Origin: Streptomyces sp. NBC_01454
GTDB lineage: Bacteria; Actinomycetota; Actinomycetes; Streptomycetales; Streptomycetaceae
Direction of reading: 5' to 3'
Assembly: GCF_036227565.1 (NCBI RefSeq)
Contig: NZ_CP109461.1
Span: 558,001-622,000 of the forward strand
Length of the DNA stretch: 64,000 nt
Shown: one piece after another, positions 49,801-59,410 of the stretch
Layout: every line of letters begins with the position of its first letter
Position numbering within the stretch: the first letter of the stretch is position 1
Notes under the pieces: generated by a model
Database searches by the model: none
What the model was told of the DNA's origin: nothing
The model's input: the letters and a program-made list of their open reading frames with translations, nothing else
Program-made: the position numbers and the translations under genes

Positions 49801-50100
49801 ATGAGCACCCCGACCGAACTCCGGGCCCGCGCCGCCGAACTGGAGCAGCGTGTGCCGCCGGCCATCGCCGGGCCCCGTACCGACGACGAGCGGATGTGGC
49901 TGGAGAAGGCCGCCGCCCTCCGCGACGAGGCCGACCTGCAGGAGGAACGGGAGTGGCAGCGCACCGGCCGGATCCGCTGCTCCGACTGGGGAACGATAGT
50001 CCGCACCGAGACGCTGGAGACCCTGCCCGACCACCGTTGCAGCCAGCGGCAGCAGGCGCGCCGCGAACACGAAGCCGCCGAGCGCACCACCGAGAAGTGA
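49801..50100 (+). CDS. Hypothetical coiled-coil protein
   Basis: 99 aa from ATG 49801 (AAGTAAGGAAAGCGACC upstream). Heptad-like helices (ELRARAAELEQRVPPAIAGP, MWLEKAAALRDEADLQEERE) and RIRCSDWGT. Ends AERTTEK-stop within the junction motif. Confidence 0.55.
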   Translation: MSTPTELRARAAELEQRVPPAIAGPRTDDERMWLEKAAALRDEADLQEEREWQRTGRIRCSDWGTIVRTETLETLPDHRCSQRQQARREHEAAERTTEK

Positions 50101-50111
50101 GGACACCAACT

Positions 50112-50543
50112 ATGAGCGCTGCCGCCATCTACGCCGACGCCGAAGTCTTCGAGCGCAAGGCTCGCGAACTGCTCGACACCATGGACCTGGCCGCGCCGTG
50201 GGAGCGCCGCCTCCAGATCGAGGACCAGGTCGAGGAACTGCGTGAGGACGCCCGGAGCATCCAAACCCGTGTCGAGAACAGCATCACCCACATCCGGAAC
50301 TACTACGGCCTGAACCTTCGTGTCGGCCTGGAAGTGAAGCACGAGGGGATTCCGGGCCGGATCGTCGGGTTCGCTGGCCAGTACGTGGCAATACACCGGG
50401 ACGGTGACGAGACCTACGTCATCTGCCACGCCACGGCTGAGATGGAGTACCCCGAGGGCGTCCAGATCGGCCCTGGCCCCGACGAGCGGTTCGCTCACCT
50501 GGTTCAGGTTCCCTCAGGCGCCAACCGCGACGACGAGAAGTGA
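50112..50543 (+). CDS. Hypothetical protein, coiled coil plus beta domain
   Basis: 143 aa from ATG 50112 (junction GAGAAGTGAGGACACCAAC). A long N-terminal helix (ERKARELLDTMDLAAPWERR, LQIEDQVEELREDARSIQTR) leads into a KOW/SH3-like barrel (GLEVKHEGIPGRIVGFAGQY, VAIHRDGDETYVI). Ends DDEK-stop. Unknown. Confidence 0.58.
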   Translation: MSAAAIYADAEVFERKARELLDTMDLAAPWERRLQIEDQVEELREDARSIQTRVENSITHIRNYYGLNLRVGLEVKHEGIPGRIVGFAGQYVAIHRDGDETYVICHATAEMEYPEGVQIGPGPDERFAHLVQVPSGANRDDEK

Positions 50544-50554
50544 GGACACCAACC

Positions 50555-50749
50555 ATGAGCGTGGAACGAGCAGTTCGGGCTCGCCACGCACACCGAAGAC
50601 GGGCACGGCTACGCGATCACCGACGCGGGCCGGAGCGCGTGAAACCGTCCACGCCGCGACGGCGCAGACCCGCGGCGGAATCAACCAGGGCACGGCGACG
50701 CAAGGAGCGCGGCGCCGTGAATGAGCATCAGCGCCAACAGTACGAATGA
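50555..50749 (+). CDS. Doubtful basic protein at the end of the run
   Basis: 64 codons from ATG 50555 after a full junction motif. This frame is Arg-rich and unconvincing. One base over, the sequence reads WNEQFGLATHTEDGHGYAIT and DAGRSA-stop, which looks more natural, so a one-base indel just after the start is likely. Confidence 0.35.
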   Translation: MSVERAVRARHAHRRRARLRDHRRGPERVKPSTPRRRRPAAESTRARRRKERGAVNEHQRQQYE

Positions 50750-50979
50750 CGAAGATCCCCGTGGAGACGTGTGCTCCACGGGGATCTTCTTTTCTCGCTT
50801 GCGACCGGCGGTGTGCCTACTTCTCCAGCTTCCAGGCGCTCGTACTCGGCAACGGCCATCATGACGTCATCGACGACAGCCCCTCGGTCCTCGCCGATGC
50901 ATCGCGAGTGCACGCGTCAGGCCGGCGCGTCGTCGCTCTCGACGTCAGAGAGATCGGTTCGTTCTTGCATGATCGTCAT
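50728..50979 (-). pseudogene. Small minus-strand gene after the methylase relic, frameshifted
   Basis: ATG 50979 overlaps the methylase stop (ATGA) and reads TIMQERTDLSDVESDDAPA before a stop. A neighbouring frame continues DDVMMAVAEYERLEAGEVGT. One indel near 50900 would join them into a protein of about 80 aa. Function unknown. Confidence 0.35.
50751..50795 (+). terminator. Strong terminator closing the plus-strand gene run
   Basis: A 16-bp perfect stem (GAAGATCCCCGTGGAG at 50751-50766, complement 50774-50789) with a 7-base loop, followed by TTTTC. It lies between convergent genes. Confidence 0.82.
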
Positions 50980-51733
50980 CGCTGCACCTCCAGAGCATCA
51001 GCGGGTTTTTCGGTGGTCTCCTGAGGCGGGGCGATGATCAACCGCCGTGATCCATTGATCGCCCGGACCTCCCTGAGCTTCCGGCCCCAACCGCCCAGGA
51101 CATGAGCGAGAGCGGGCCACGACTCGAAGGTCTCCAGCGTGAGGACATCGCGGCGGCGTACCACCGCGGGGATGTGCAGCAGCGTCAGTTGGACGTAGAT
51201 CATGTGCATGGCCTGCGGTGCTTTTCCTCTGCCGTCACATGCAGCTGCGTCTGCGGATTTAGGCCGTGCTCGAGCATCGCCTGCGACAGAGCAACCATGA
51301 ACGCGCCCGCGCCGCAGCTGGGTTCATACACATTGGCGAAGCCGTCCCTCTGCACCTGCTCGACCACCGAGTCGATCTGCATCTCGGCCATCAGCTGGGC
51401 GATGTCGTAGGGCGTGTAGTACTGGCCGAGCCGCTCGTTGCCGAGCTCCAACTCCATGTAGAGGCGGCCGAGTACGTCGCAGGGCTCGCGCTCCATCTCC
51501 GCGGTCACCAGCGCCAGGGCGTGCCCGAAGCGGTCCAGCTCTGTTCTGCTGTAGCGGCCGGCGATCTGGAGGTACCGCCCTTCGCGCGCTTCCCAGGCCT
51601 CGCTCCCGCGGACGTCCACGGCGTTGCGCAGAGCCAGCGCCGCCATCTCGACGAAGTCGTCGAAGACTTCGCTTATCCGGTTCGCGCCGGTGCGCCGCCA
51701 GCAACTTCACGATTTCTCGCGGTAGCCGTTCAT
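50976..51733 (-). pseudogene. N6-adenine DNA methylase relic
   Basis: The middle frame (51200-51646) has the type I-like layout: GRLYMELELGNERLGQYYTP followed by YDIAQLMAEM, then the SAM motif YEPSCGAGAFMVALSQAMLE and LHVTAE. The frame then breaks near 51205 and resumes as HMIYVQLTLLHIPAVVRRRD and LETFESWPALAHVLGGWGRK to 50976. Upstream, REIVKLLAAHRR and ISEVFDDFVEMAALALRNAV lie in two more frames. At least three indels separate it from a working gene. The catalytic NPPY/DPPY loop is not reached, so it may also be naturally truncated. Confidence 0.8.
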
Positions 51734-51866
51734 GCGCCCGGCACCACAATGGCCGGAGCCTCGGAGGTCCTGACGACACGGTGGACCTCCGGATCGAAAG
51801 GAAAGACGCGCAGGTTCCAGGAACCCTGAGCGGCGGGCCGCAGGAACCCGTACGGGCGTCCGTGAG

Positions 51867-52259
51867 TCATACGGTGCCCTCGGCTGTTGTGGCTGATTCC
51901 GCAGGAGACTGTGAGTCGTCCTTCTTCGTCTGCTCGGCGAGGATCTGTTTCACCAGCCAGGCCGGTGCCCGTGTTGCCAGGGCGATGTCGTGCCGCGTGG
52001 TACGGCGCAGGGCCAGGGAGTGCACCGCGGCACGCAAGGCCTGTTCGCGGGCGTCGTCGGCGGCCCGGAGCGTCTCCAGCTCCGGTGTCACCGGGGTGAG
52101 CGTGACCTCTGCCCTCACGCCGACGAGTTCGAGCCCCTCCACGGCGTTCGCCTCCGTCGCCCTCAGCGTCCGCCCGTGTGCATAGACACCGTGCTCGGCA
52201 AGGTGCGTCACCCAGGTCCGGCCGCGCCGGTGGGCCTGGCCCATGATGATTTCGCTCAC
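51867..52259 (-). CDS. Hypothetical protein
   Basis: 130 aa from GTG 52259, overlapping the previous stop (GTGA). Contains TWVTHLAEHGVYAHGRTLRA and a helical, Ala/Arg-rich C-terminus ending in an acidic tail. Not recognised. The 51734-51866 interval is empty. Confidence 0.55.
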   Translation of the reverse strand: MSEIIMGQAHRRGRTWVTHLAEHGVYAHGRTLRATEANAVEGLELVGVRAEVTLTPVTPELETLRAADDAREQALRAAVHSLALRRTTRHDIALATRAPAWLVKQILAEQTKKDDSQSPAESATTAEGTV

Positions 52260-52480
52260 GCCGCGCTCCCCATGTCCTCGATGACCTGCTGGACGAGCGT
52301 GTCCGGCACCGGCGCGGGTAGGACGATCTGCCGGTTCCCGATCAGGTACAGCGTGTGCGTGGTGCTGCTGCTGACCGCGGTGACGGTGAGCCCGAGCCGG
52401 GAGGCCGCGGTACGGATCCGCAGCAGCGGGCCGCCTTCGACACCCGCGCGCAGTCCCGCGGTGACCTCCTGGGCCTGCAT
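52256..52480 (-). CDS. Small hypothetical protein
   Basis: 74 aa from ATG 52480 (CTGGAGGAGTGG upstream). Alpha/beta: LRIRTAASRLGLTVTAVSSS and LYLIGNRQIVLPAPVPDTLV. First gene of a two-gene coupled operon, reading away from the recombinase trio. The A+T-rich 52481-52611 stretch must carry both promoters. Confidence 0.55.
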   Translation of the reverse strand: MQAQEVTAGLRAGVEGGPLLRIRTAASRLGLTVTAVSSSTTHTLYLIGNRQIVLPAPVPDTLVQQVIEDMGSAA

Positions 52481-53374
52481 CCACTCCTCCAGGCTTTCTC
52501 CGCATAGTTCTGATCTGTCTCACCGCAATGAGTGGTTTGATCAACTATCTCTAGATCATTCACTTCTGTCCTGTTCTTCTCTGTTCTGGGTGGTATCTCA
52601 GGGGAGGGAAGATGGACCTGTTCTTCGTGAAGCGGCCGTTGGTGGACCGGTACGGCGATGGGCTCCCGGGCGGTACGGCGGTGGCTCTGCTGGACCGCCG
52701 GGTGATCCCGGACGGCACCCCGGTCGTGCTGGGGCCGGACATGCGGCCGACGGAGCCGTTGTGCTCGTGGTTCCGGCATCTCGCCTATCTGGGGCGGGAT
52801 CCGGAGACGATGCGTTCGTACGCGTACGTCGTGCTGAGGCTGGCCGAGTACCTCGTGTCGCGGGGGACCGATCTGCTCGCGGCGGGCGAGGTCGACCTGC
52901 TTGCCTATCGCCGGCAGCGGCTCGACGTCCAGGCGGTCCCGATCGATCCGGTGACGTGGGACCGGGAGGCGGCGACGGTCAACGGTCTGTTCGCGTGGAT
53001 GACCGAGGTCGGGCACCGGCGGCACGGGCCGCTGCGGATGCCGAAGGCATACGGCTCGGGGATGGCGCACGGCATGCAGGTGCGGCACCTCACGCTGGAG
53101 CAGTACCTGTTCTTCCGTGATGTCGGGCTGGGCGGACAGTGCCCGGGCGGCGAGGTCGACGGTGGCTTCCGGGGCGGGTTCCCGCACCGCAACCGGGCGG
53201 CGGCCGAACTCGCGCTGATGACGGGGATGCGCAAGCGGGAGTGGTCGACGGTGCTGCTGCCCGAGCTGGCCCGTCGCCCCGGAGGGGAGGCGGGGTTCAC
53301 GTTGCAGGCGTGCGCGAAGTACAGGCGGCGCCGGGAGATGTAGGGGCCTTCCCCGTGATCGTGGACACCGGTTG

Positions 53375-54271
53375 TCATGCGGCGGTGGCCAGCGTAGTTG
53401 ATCGCTGTTCGTAGGTGATCGGGCTGATCTGGCCGAGGCGGGAGTGCCGTCGGCGGGTGTTGTAGCGGGTCGCCCAGCGGAAGACCGCGGGGCGGGCCTC
53501 ACTGGCCCCGTTCCACCGCTTGCGGCCCTGGAGCGTTTCGCGCTTCATGGTCGCGTTCAGACTCTCCGCGGCGGCGTTGTCCGCACTTGTGCCGACCGTG
53601 CCTCGCGATCTGGTCACGCCCAGCTCCGAGCAGACCTGGGCGAACTCCTTCGACACATATTGCGCCCCGTTGTCGCTGTGAAATATCGCCCCGCGCAGGC
53701 CGTCCCCGCCGCGGGCCCTCGCTGCGGCCCTGAGCGCGTCGGTGACCAGCGAGGTCCGCATGTGGTCGGCGATCGACCAGCCCGTCAGGCGTTTCGAGCA
53801 CAGGTCCAACACCGTTGCCAGATAAAGGAATTGGCCGTTGCCGATCGGGAGATAGGTGATGTCGCCCACGTACTTGGTGTTCGGCACCGGGGCAGCAAAG
53901 TCCCGCTGGAGCAGGTCCGGCACCGGTGTCGCCGACGGCTCGGGAATGGTGGTGCGGACCTTCTTGCGCAGGTGCAGCCCGACGATGTGGAACTTGCGCA
54001 TGACGCGCTCGACCCGCTTGTGATTGACCGGCTTCCCGGCCTCCTTCAGCTCGGCGGTGACGCGCGGAACCCCATAGGTGCCGTCCGATTCCTGATGGAT
54101 CCGGTTGATGCGCTCGGCGAGCTCGGCATCCGCCCTCGCCCGGCTGGCCCGCGCGGATGCGCCGGCCAGCCACCGGTAGAAGCCGGAACGCGAGACCGCG
54201 AGTATCCGGCACAGCCGCTTGACGCCGAAGGCGCCACGGTGATCCTCGACGAACTGGAAGCGGCTGCTCAC
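53375..54271 (-). CDS. IS3-family transposase OrfB
   Basis: 298 aa, rve integrase fold. HTH_21 region FQFVEDHRGAFGVKRLCRIL and SGFYRWLAG, then the DDE residues: Asp in VGDITYLPIG, Asp in IFHSDNGAQYVS, Glu in TSADNAAAESLNATMK, 35 residues later. GTG 54271 overlaps the OrfA stop (GTGA). A fusion by -1 frameshifting inside the overlap is usual for IS3 and is possible here. Confidence 0.92.
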   Translation of the reverse strand: MSSRFQFVEDHRGAFGVKRLCRILAVSRSGFYRWLAGASARASRARADAELAERINRIHQESDGTYGVPRVTAELKEAGKPVNHKRVERVMRKFHIVGLHLRKKVRTTIPEPSATPVPDLLQRDFAAPVPNTKYVGDITYLPIGNGQFLYLATVLDLCSKRLTGWSIADHMRTSLVTDALRAAARARGGDGLRGAIFHSDNGAQYVSKEFAQVCSELGVTRSRGTVGTSADNAAAESLNATMKRETLQGRKRWNGASEARPAVFRWATRYNTRRRHSRLGQISPITYEQRSTTLATAA

Positions 54272-54555
54272 CAACTGGTCTCCGCCGCAAAATACTTCGC
54301 GGCCCTCCGCAGGATCTCCCGCTCGAGCTCGAGTTCCTTCACCCGCGCCCTCAGCTGCCGGTTCTCCTTCTCCATCGCGGTGGCCTCCACCGCCCCGGGC
54401 CGGGCGGCCTGCTCGGCATCCCGCACCCACGTGCGGAGCGTCTCGTGGTTGACGCCCAGGTCCTTGGCCACCGACGCGTACGTCCCACCCGGGCTCGAGT
54501 GATACAGCGCGACGGCATCGGCCCGGAACTCAGGCGAGTACTTCGACGTCCCCAA
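54268..54555 (-). CDS. IS3-family OrfA
   Basis: 95 aa from TTG 54555 (CAGGAG 7 bases upstream). Helix-turn-helix SPEFRADAVALYHSSPGGTY, then LGVNHETLRTWVRD and a leucine zipper (EKENRQLRARVKELELEREI). Binds the inverted repeats and partners OrfB. Confidence 0.92.
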   Translation of the reverse strand: MGTSKYSPEFRADAVALYHSSPGGTYASVAKDLGVNHETLRTWVRDAEQAARPGAVEATAMEKENRQLRARVKELELEREILRRAAKYFAAETSW

Positions 54556-55316
54556 CGGGAACTCCTGTCCTATGGATCATCACGATCCAATGATCAGGGT
54601 GTCCACGCTCAAGGGGAAACGCCCGTATGTCCCGGCCGCGCCGCTCGACCTGGTCGACACCTACCAGCTGCTGGAGCGGGCGGAGATCGTCGAGCGGGCG
54701 GCGGCCCGGCTCGCCCACCGTCACCGCGAACTGTTCGTCGTCGACTCCGTCGACGAGGCCCGCGGCCGTCTGTCGGGGGTGCTGGGCGGCCGACGCCGGG
54801 TGTTCGCCATGGCCCAGATGCCCGCCGGACTGCGGCGGATCACGGTCCGCGAGTGTCCCGGAGGGCTGGAGGCGATGGCCGTCTTCCTCGGCCAGGGCGG
54901 GCTGATGCTGGGCGCCTCGTCCTGGGACCGGATCCGGCGCCATGCCTGGGAGAGGATGACCGCCTCCGCCGAGCGGGGTCCGGCGCCGGTGCTGCCGCGC
55001 AAGCCCTACCGCTACCACGATCTTCGCCACACCTACGCCCTGCGGCTCCTCAAGCACCTCACCGAGATGCTCATCGAGACTGAGCTGCGGCGGGCCGACC
55101 AGCGACCGCTGGTGACTTTGGCCGAACACATCTCGATGAACCCCCTGCTGGTCGTCCAGCGGGCCTTGGGACACGCCAGTCCACGCACCACCTACGAGTA
55201 CCTCGCCTACCTGGAGGACCCGATGACCTACGTGGACCAGGCATTCAGTGCCTGGGCGGACAGCGACGGCGCCTCCTACGCGGAGATCGCCATCCGACTC
55301 CTGGAGGCGGAGCGGC

Positions 55317-57251
55317 ATGCCGCGCAGGGGTGAACGCACGCGGGACTTCACCGAACCCGCAGAGGAGATGCGTCCGCCACGGCTGGGCGGGCTCTGGGAA
55401 CTGGAGGCGTCCACCGCGCACGGACGGAAGGCCACGGTGAGGGTGGACACGACCGGGTTCGCCTGCCGCCGGCTGGCGGACGAGCTCGCGGCCGAACTCG
55501 CCGATTACGTCGAGCTGAAGAGGCCGCACCCGACCGGGGTGTTCACCTACCGGCGCGGACTGCTGGAGCTGTGCTCGTTCGTGGACCGCGAGGCGGGTGA
55601 TCAGGCGGCGGCGTGTTCGCTGGCACTGGACGAGCCGGACGTCAGCTTCTACATCCGGGAGTGGATCAGGGCCCTGCCCGGCCAGTTCGAGGAGAGCTCG
55701 ACCAGGCCCTACTTCCTGGCCGCCGATGTCCTGTCGCTGATCCGTTTCCGTGGTCAGCACCCGGAGCGGGCCCTGGCGCCGGCGGTCCAGCGGGTGCTGA
55801 CGACCGCCGTCCCTGTCAACCGCGGCGGGACGCGGGAGCTGGAGGAGTTCACCCGGGCGGAGAAGCGCCAGCTGGTCAGGGCCGCTTGGAAGGACATCCG
55901 CGGGCTCAAGGAACGGCATGCGCGGGGCCGGGAGTTGGTGGCGGCGGGCGCCGATCCGCGCACGGTAGGCTGGACCGACCCGGCGAATCTGGCCTTCGGG
56001 CTGGCCCATGGGCTGGTCTGTCCGCTCGACATCTGGTCGGCGCTGCCGACGCACACCGCCTGGCCGTCCGAGCTGAAGGACATCTTCGAGGTCGCGGGAG
56101 TGCGGTTCAACCCGAACCAGGGCCGCTACCTGCTGACCATTGCGCTCGCCTCGCTGCTTTATCCGCGCAACATCGACTTGCAGTCGTTCCGGGTGCTGCT
56201 GGTCGCCGCGACCGGCCATGCCCCGGAGGAGGTCGCCTACCTGACCGAGGACGACGTGGAGTTCGTTCCTGGCGGAGTACGGCTGCGGCTGGTGAAACGA
56301 CGCGCTCACAAGATCCGCTACCGCGAGTTCAAGGAGATGGGCGACGAGACCCGGATCATGCACCCGGACCGGGCCGGGCTCAGGACCAGCGAGATCCTGC
56401 GGACCTTGTTCGAGGTCACGGCCGGGGCCCGGCGCCGCAGCACCGTCAAGAAGCCCTACCTGTTCATCCGCGCCAACGTCATCCCGAACACGCACGGCTC
56501 CCACCAGCGCGGGGAACTGTCCTTCAGGCCCTTCGAACCGGTCGGCCGGGGCGGCGGCCTGGATGAATGGGTGGAACGGACCGGCGTGGTGGTCGCCGGG
56601 AAGATGGACATCCGCCGGTTGCGGAAGTCGGCCAAGGTCGAGAAGACCATCGCGTTCCGCGGCCTGGTCAGCGACGCCGCCGACGACCACACGGAACAGG
56701 TCTTCTGGGGCCACTACGCGCACGGCACCACGCTGCGGACCATGGCCGGACACACCATCACCCGCGCGCAACAGGACTGGCTGGAGCGGGCCCTGGCCGG
56801 GCCGGTGGTCCTGGACGAGAAGGCCGCCGTCCACCTCGGCGAGCCGGAGGTCCTCGACGGTCTCGGCCTGGACACGCAGCAAGCCGAATCGATCGTCCAG
56901 GGAGAGCTCGACATGGGCGTCAGCAGTTGCCGCGATCCCTACCAGTCGCCCTACAGCCCGGCCGGCGAGCTCTGCGCGGTCGCCCCGTTGCGCTGCCTGG
57001 AATGCCGCAACGCGTTCATTCTGCCCTCCAACCTTCCCCAACTCCTTCTGTTCGCAGAGCACTTGGAGAATCTGGCGGCCCGGCTCGACCCGCGGGTCTT
57101 CCACCAGAGTTGGGGGCAGAGCCGCACCAACCTGCGGGCAGTGCTGGCCGACGTCCTGCCCGCCGACATGGAGCGGGCCCGCCGGCAGATCGCCGACCAG
57201 GGCCTGCGGCTGCAACTTCCCCTGTCCTCGTTCACGGAGTTCGACTCATGA
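55317..57251 (+). CDS. Tyrosine recombinase 2 of the trio
   Basis: 644 aa from ATG 55317 (GGAGG 8 bases upstream), overlapping recombinase 1. Large TnpB-like recombinase. The box II-type region is MDIRRLRKSAKVEKT, the box III-like region WGHYAHGTTLRTMAGHTI. Box I seems altered: VAATGHAPEEVAYL has His where Arg is expected. A Cys-rich end follows (PLRCLECRNAFILP), perhaps a zinc ribbon. This layout resembles the second recombinase of Tn554/RIT-type elements. Whether it is catalytically active is uncertain. Confidence 0.8.
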   Translation: MPRRGERTRDFTEPAEEMRPPRLGGLWELEASTAHGRKATVRVDTTGFACRRLADELAAELADYVELKRPHPTGVFTYRRGLLELCSFVDREAGDQAAACSLALDEPDVSFYIREWIRALPGQFEESSTRPYFLAADVLSLIRFRGQHPERALAPAVQRVLTTAVPVNRGGTRELEEFTRAEKRQLVRAAWKDIRGLKERHARGRELVAAGADPRTVGWTDPANLAFGLAHGLVCPLDIWSALPTHTAWPSELKDIFEVAGVRFNPNQGRYLLTIALASLLYPRNIDLQSFRVLLVAATGHAPEEVAYLTEDDVEFVPGGVRLRLVKRRAHKIRYREFKEMGDETRIMHPDRAGLRTSEILRTLFEVTAGARRRSTVKKPYLFIRANVIPNTHGSHQRGELSFRPFEPVGRGGGLDEWVERTGVVVAGKMDIRRLRKSAKVEKTIAFRGLVSDAADDHTEQVFWGHYAHGTTLRTMAGHTITRAQQDWLERALAGPVVLDEKAAVHLGEPEVLDGLGLDTQQAESIVQGELDMGVSSCRDPYQSPYSPAGELCAVAPLRCLECRNAFILPSNLPQLLLFAEHLENLAARLDPRVFHQSWGQSRTNLRAVLADVLPADMERARRQIADQGLRLQLPLSSFTEFDS

Positions 57252-59410
57252 CCTCACCAGCCGGCTTCGGGCACGAGGCCGTACACGTCTCCGCTTCGGA
57301 AGAAGTACGCGGATTCCTCACCGCTCCGCTGGGCCTGTCGGCCCTGTTCCGCCAGGACGAACCGGTCCTGCAAGGTCGGCCGCTGCTGCCCGAAGCAGAG
57401 GTTCCCTGCTTCGGCCGCACGGACCGGTGGGCCTTCACGGCACAGCGGCGGCCAGCGAACATCGTCCCGTCCAGCTGGGGCGCCGTGTTCGACAACTTCC
57501 CCAAACAGTGGAACCTGCGGGTCCGTGAAATCAGCATGGCCGTGCTCAACCCACAGCACCCGGCTCTGATCGCGGCCGGTGTCTGCCTGGACCGCGAGCC
57601 CTACCAGCCCGGCACGCTGATCGGACTGCTGTCCGAGCTGCGGATCCTGATCGACTGGGCCCGTGAAGCGGGCCTGAGTCTGCACCCCGCCCGCTGGACC
57701 AGCAGCGACATGCACCGCTACATCGCCGAGAAGTCCGAGATCCGGTCGGCAGGGATGGTCCGCAACTACGTCGGCTCCGTCCGACTGCTGCACGAACTCT
57801 CCCCGGCGCTGACCGGAGGCGGCCTGGCGGCCGATCCCTGGCCGGGACGCTCGGCCCGCACCGTCGCCAACAACCCCGGAACCGATGAAATCTCCACCCC
57901 GAACATCCGACCCGAAATGTGGTTTCCGCTGATCAAAGCCGCCTGGACCTACATCGACACTTTCTCCGCGAACATCCTCCAGGCCCGCGATACTCACCTG
58001 AGGCTCTCGCCCCGGCCGACTGGCTCGCTGGAGCCGCTGCCCGACCACACCCGGCGCTGGCTAGCCGATCCCGCCCACCCTGTTCCCCTCCACCACGGCG
58101 GTTCCGGCCCGGTCGGCCAGCCGAACTGGAGCCTGCTGGGCGAGCTGATGGGTCGCGGCAGCGGCAACTACTTCACCTCCGGCGGCAGCCAGGGGCCGAA
58201 GCTCAGCATGGCCAGGAGGATCGTCTTCAACGCAGTACCTCTCCAGGGCCGGCCGGGCAGTCTCATCGACCACGACGACATCCGCGAAGTGACCCGCCCC
58301 GACGGCACCACTGGCCCCTGGCATCCGGGCCTGGACCCCCGGGCCCTCGGGCACGAATGCCGGGCACTGCGGGCTGCCTGCTACATCCTCGTCGCGGCGA
58401 CCTCGATGATGCGCGACAGCGAAATCCGCGAGATCGTACGCGGCAGCGTCGTCACCGAGTTCTACGGAGCCCCGGCCGTCGTCTCCCGCAAACGCAAGCA
58501 GGACCCCGGCCGGCCCCTGGAACACTGGTGGATCATCGAGCCGGTCGCCCGCGCGATCCTCGTCGCCGAAGAACTCTCCGCCCACCCCGAACTCGTCTTC
58601 GCCGACCCCGGCCTGCCCGGCAGCACAACCCAGGCCAACCGCTACGAGCACAGCATCAGCCGCAAGCTGATCGAGAAGTTCATCGAGCACGTCAACGAGC
58701 ACACCGACCGCACCGGCCTGGACGAGATCCCGGCGGACCGGGTCGCACCTCACATGTTCCGCAAGACGATGTCCATGCTGGTCGGCACCGAGCCCGGCTC
58801 CGAGATCGCGCTCGGACTGCAACTCAAGCACGCGGCCACCAGGGCACTGGCCAACCGGTCCACCCAGGGCTATGCCGCCTCCGACGCGAACTGGGCTCGG
58901 CTCCTGGACACTGCGATCGAGGACGCCCGCTTCATCCGACTGCGTGACCTCTACGACCAGCACCACGCAGGCCGGACGATCGGCTACGGCCCCGGCGCCG
59001 ACAGACTCACCGAGACCTTCGACACCGTCAAGAAGACTGCCATCGAGGTGACCCGCACTGCGAAGACCGGCGACAAGCGGACCGAATACGACCTGCTGCG
59101 CAAGACCCGGATCTCGCTCCGCTTCGGCAAGCTCAACCACTGCACCTTCGACCAGAACCACCCCGCCGGCGCGAAGTGCATCGAAAAGGCGATCATTCCA
59201 CCTGGCCACACCGGCCCGCTGATCGACCGTTGTCAGCCCGGCCGCTGTCCCAACAGCATCATCACCCCCGACCACCTCAAAATCTGGCAGAGCGAGGAGA
59301 CCAGCCTCCTGACCCTGCTGGACACCCCCAAGATCGCCCCCTGCCGCCGCGAACAGCTCAACCACCAGCTCGACGACGTCCGCTCAGTGATCCGAAGGGC
59401 CCAGACTTGA
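57248..59410 (+). CDS. Tyrosine recombinase 3 of the trio
   Basis: 720 aa; ATG overlaps the previous stop (ATGA). Box I ILVAATSMMRDSEIREIV (Arg), box II ADRVAPHMFRKTMSML (HxxR), box III LQLKHAATRALANRSTQGYA (His and probable nucleophile Tyr). The C-terminal 120 residues include Cys/His patches (NHCTFDQNHPAGAKC, then DRCQPGRC) that may bind zinc. Third of three overlapping recombinases, the signature of RIT and Tn554-like transposons. Confidence 0.85.
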   Translation: MTSPAGFGHEAVHVSASEEVRGFLTAPLGLSALFRQDEPVLQGRPLLPEAEVPCFGRTDRWAFTAQRRPANIVPSSWGAVFDNFPKQWNLRVREISMAVLNPQHPALIAAGVCLDREPYQPGTLIGLLSELRILIDWAREAGLSLHPARWTSSDMHRYIAEKSEIRSAGMVRNYVGSVRLLHELSPALTGGGLAADPWPGRSARTVANNPGTDEISTPNIRPEMWFPLIKAAWTYIDTFSANILQARDTHLRLSPRPTGSLEPLPDHTRRWLADPAHPVPLHHGGSGPVGQPNWSLLGELMGRGSGNYFTSGGSQGPKLSMARRIVFNAVPLQGRPGSLIDHDDIREVTRPDGTTGPWHPGLDPRALGHECRALRAACYILVAATSMMRDSEIREIVRGSVVTEFYGAPAVVSRKRKQDPGRPLEHWWIIEPVARAILVAEELSAHPELVFADPGLPGSTTQANRYEHSISRKLIEKFIEHVNEHTDRTGLDEIPADRVAPHMFRKTMSMLVGTEPGSEIALGLQLKHAATRALANRSTQGYAASDANWARLLDTAIEDARFIRLRDLYDQHHAGRTIGYGPGADRLTETFDTVKKTAIEVTRTAKTGDKRTEYDLLRKTRISLRFGKLNHCTFDQNHPAGAKCIEKAIIPPGHTGPLIDRCQPGRCPNSIITPDHLKIWQSEETSLLTLLDTPKIAPCRREQLNHQLDDVRSVIRRAQT

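Larger units (their letters stand above)
53341..54571 (-). mobile_element. IS3-family insertion sequence (about 1231 bp)
   Basis: Imperfect inverted ends (TAGGGGCCTTCCCCGTGAT against AGGACAGGAGTTCCCGTTG) and a 3-bp ATG target duplication (53338-53340 and 54572-54574), typical of IS3. Encodes OrfA and OrfB on the minus strand. It inserted within recombinase 1. Confidence 0.88.
52612..55333 (+). pseudogene. Tyrosine recombinase 1 of the trio, split by an IS3-family element
   Basis: The 5' part (52612-53340) holds the core-binding domain (PETMRSYAYVVLRLAEYLVS) and catalytic box I (LMTGMRKREWSTVLLPEL). The 3' part (54575-55333) holds box II YHDLRHTYALRLLKHL (HxxR) and box III VQRALGHASPRTTYEYLAYL with the nucleophile Tyr. 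Removing 53341-54571 and one ATG joins RRREM to DHHDPMIRV in frame, giving about 495 aa with all catalytic residues. GGGGAGGGAAG precedes the ATG. Its 3' end overlaps recombinase 2 by 17 bases. Confidence 0.88.
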
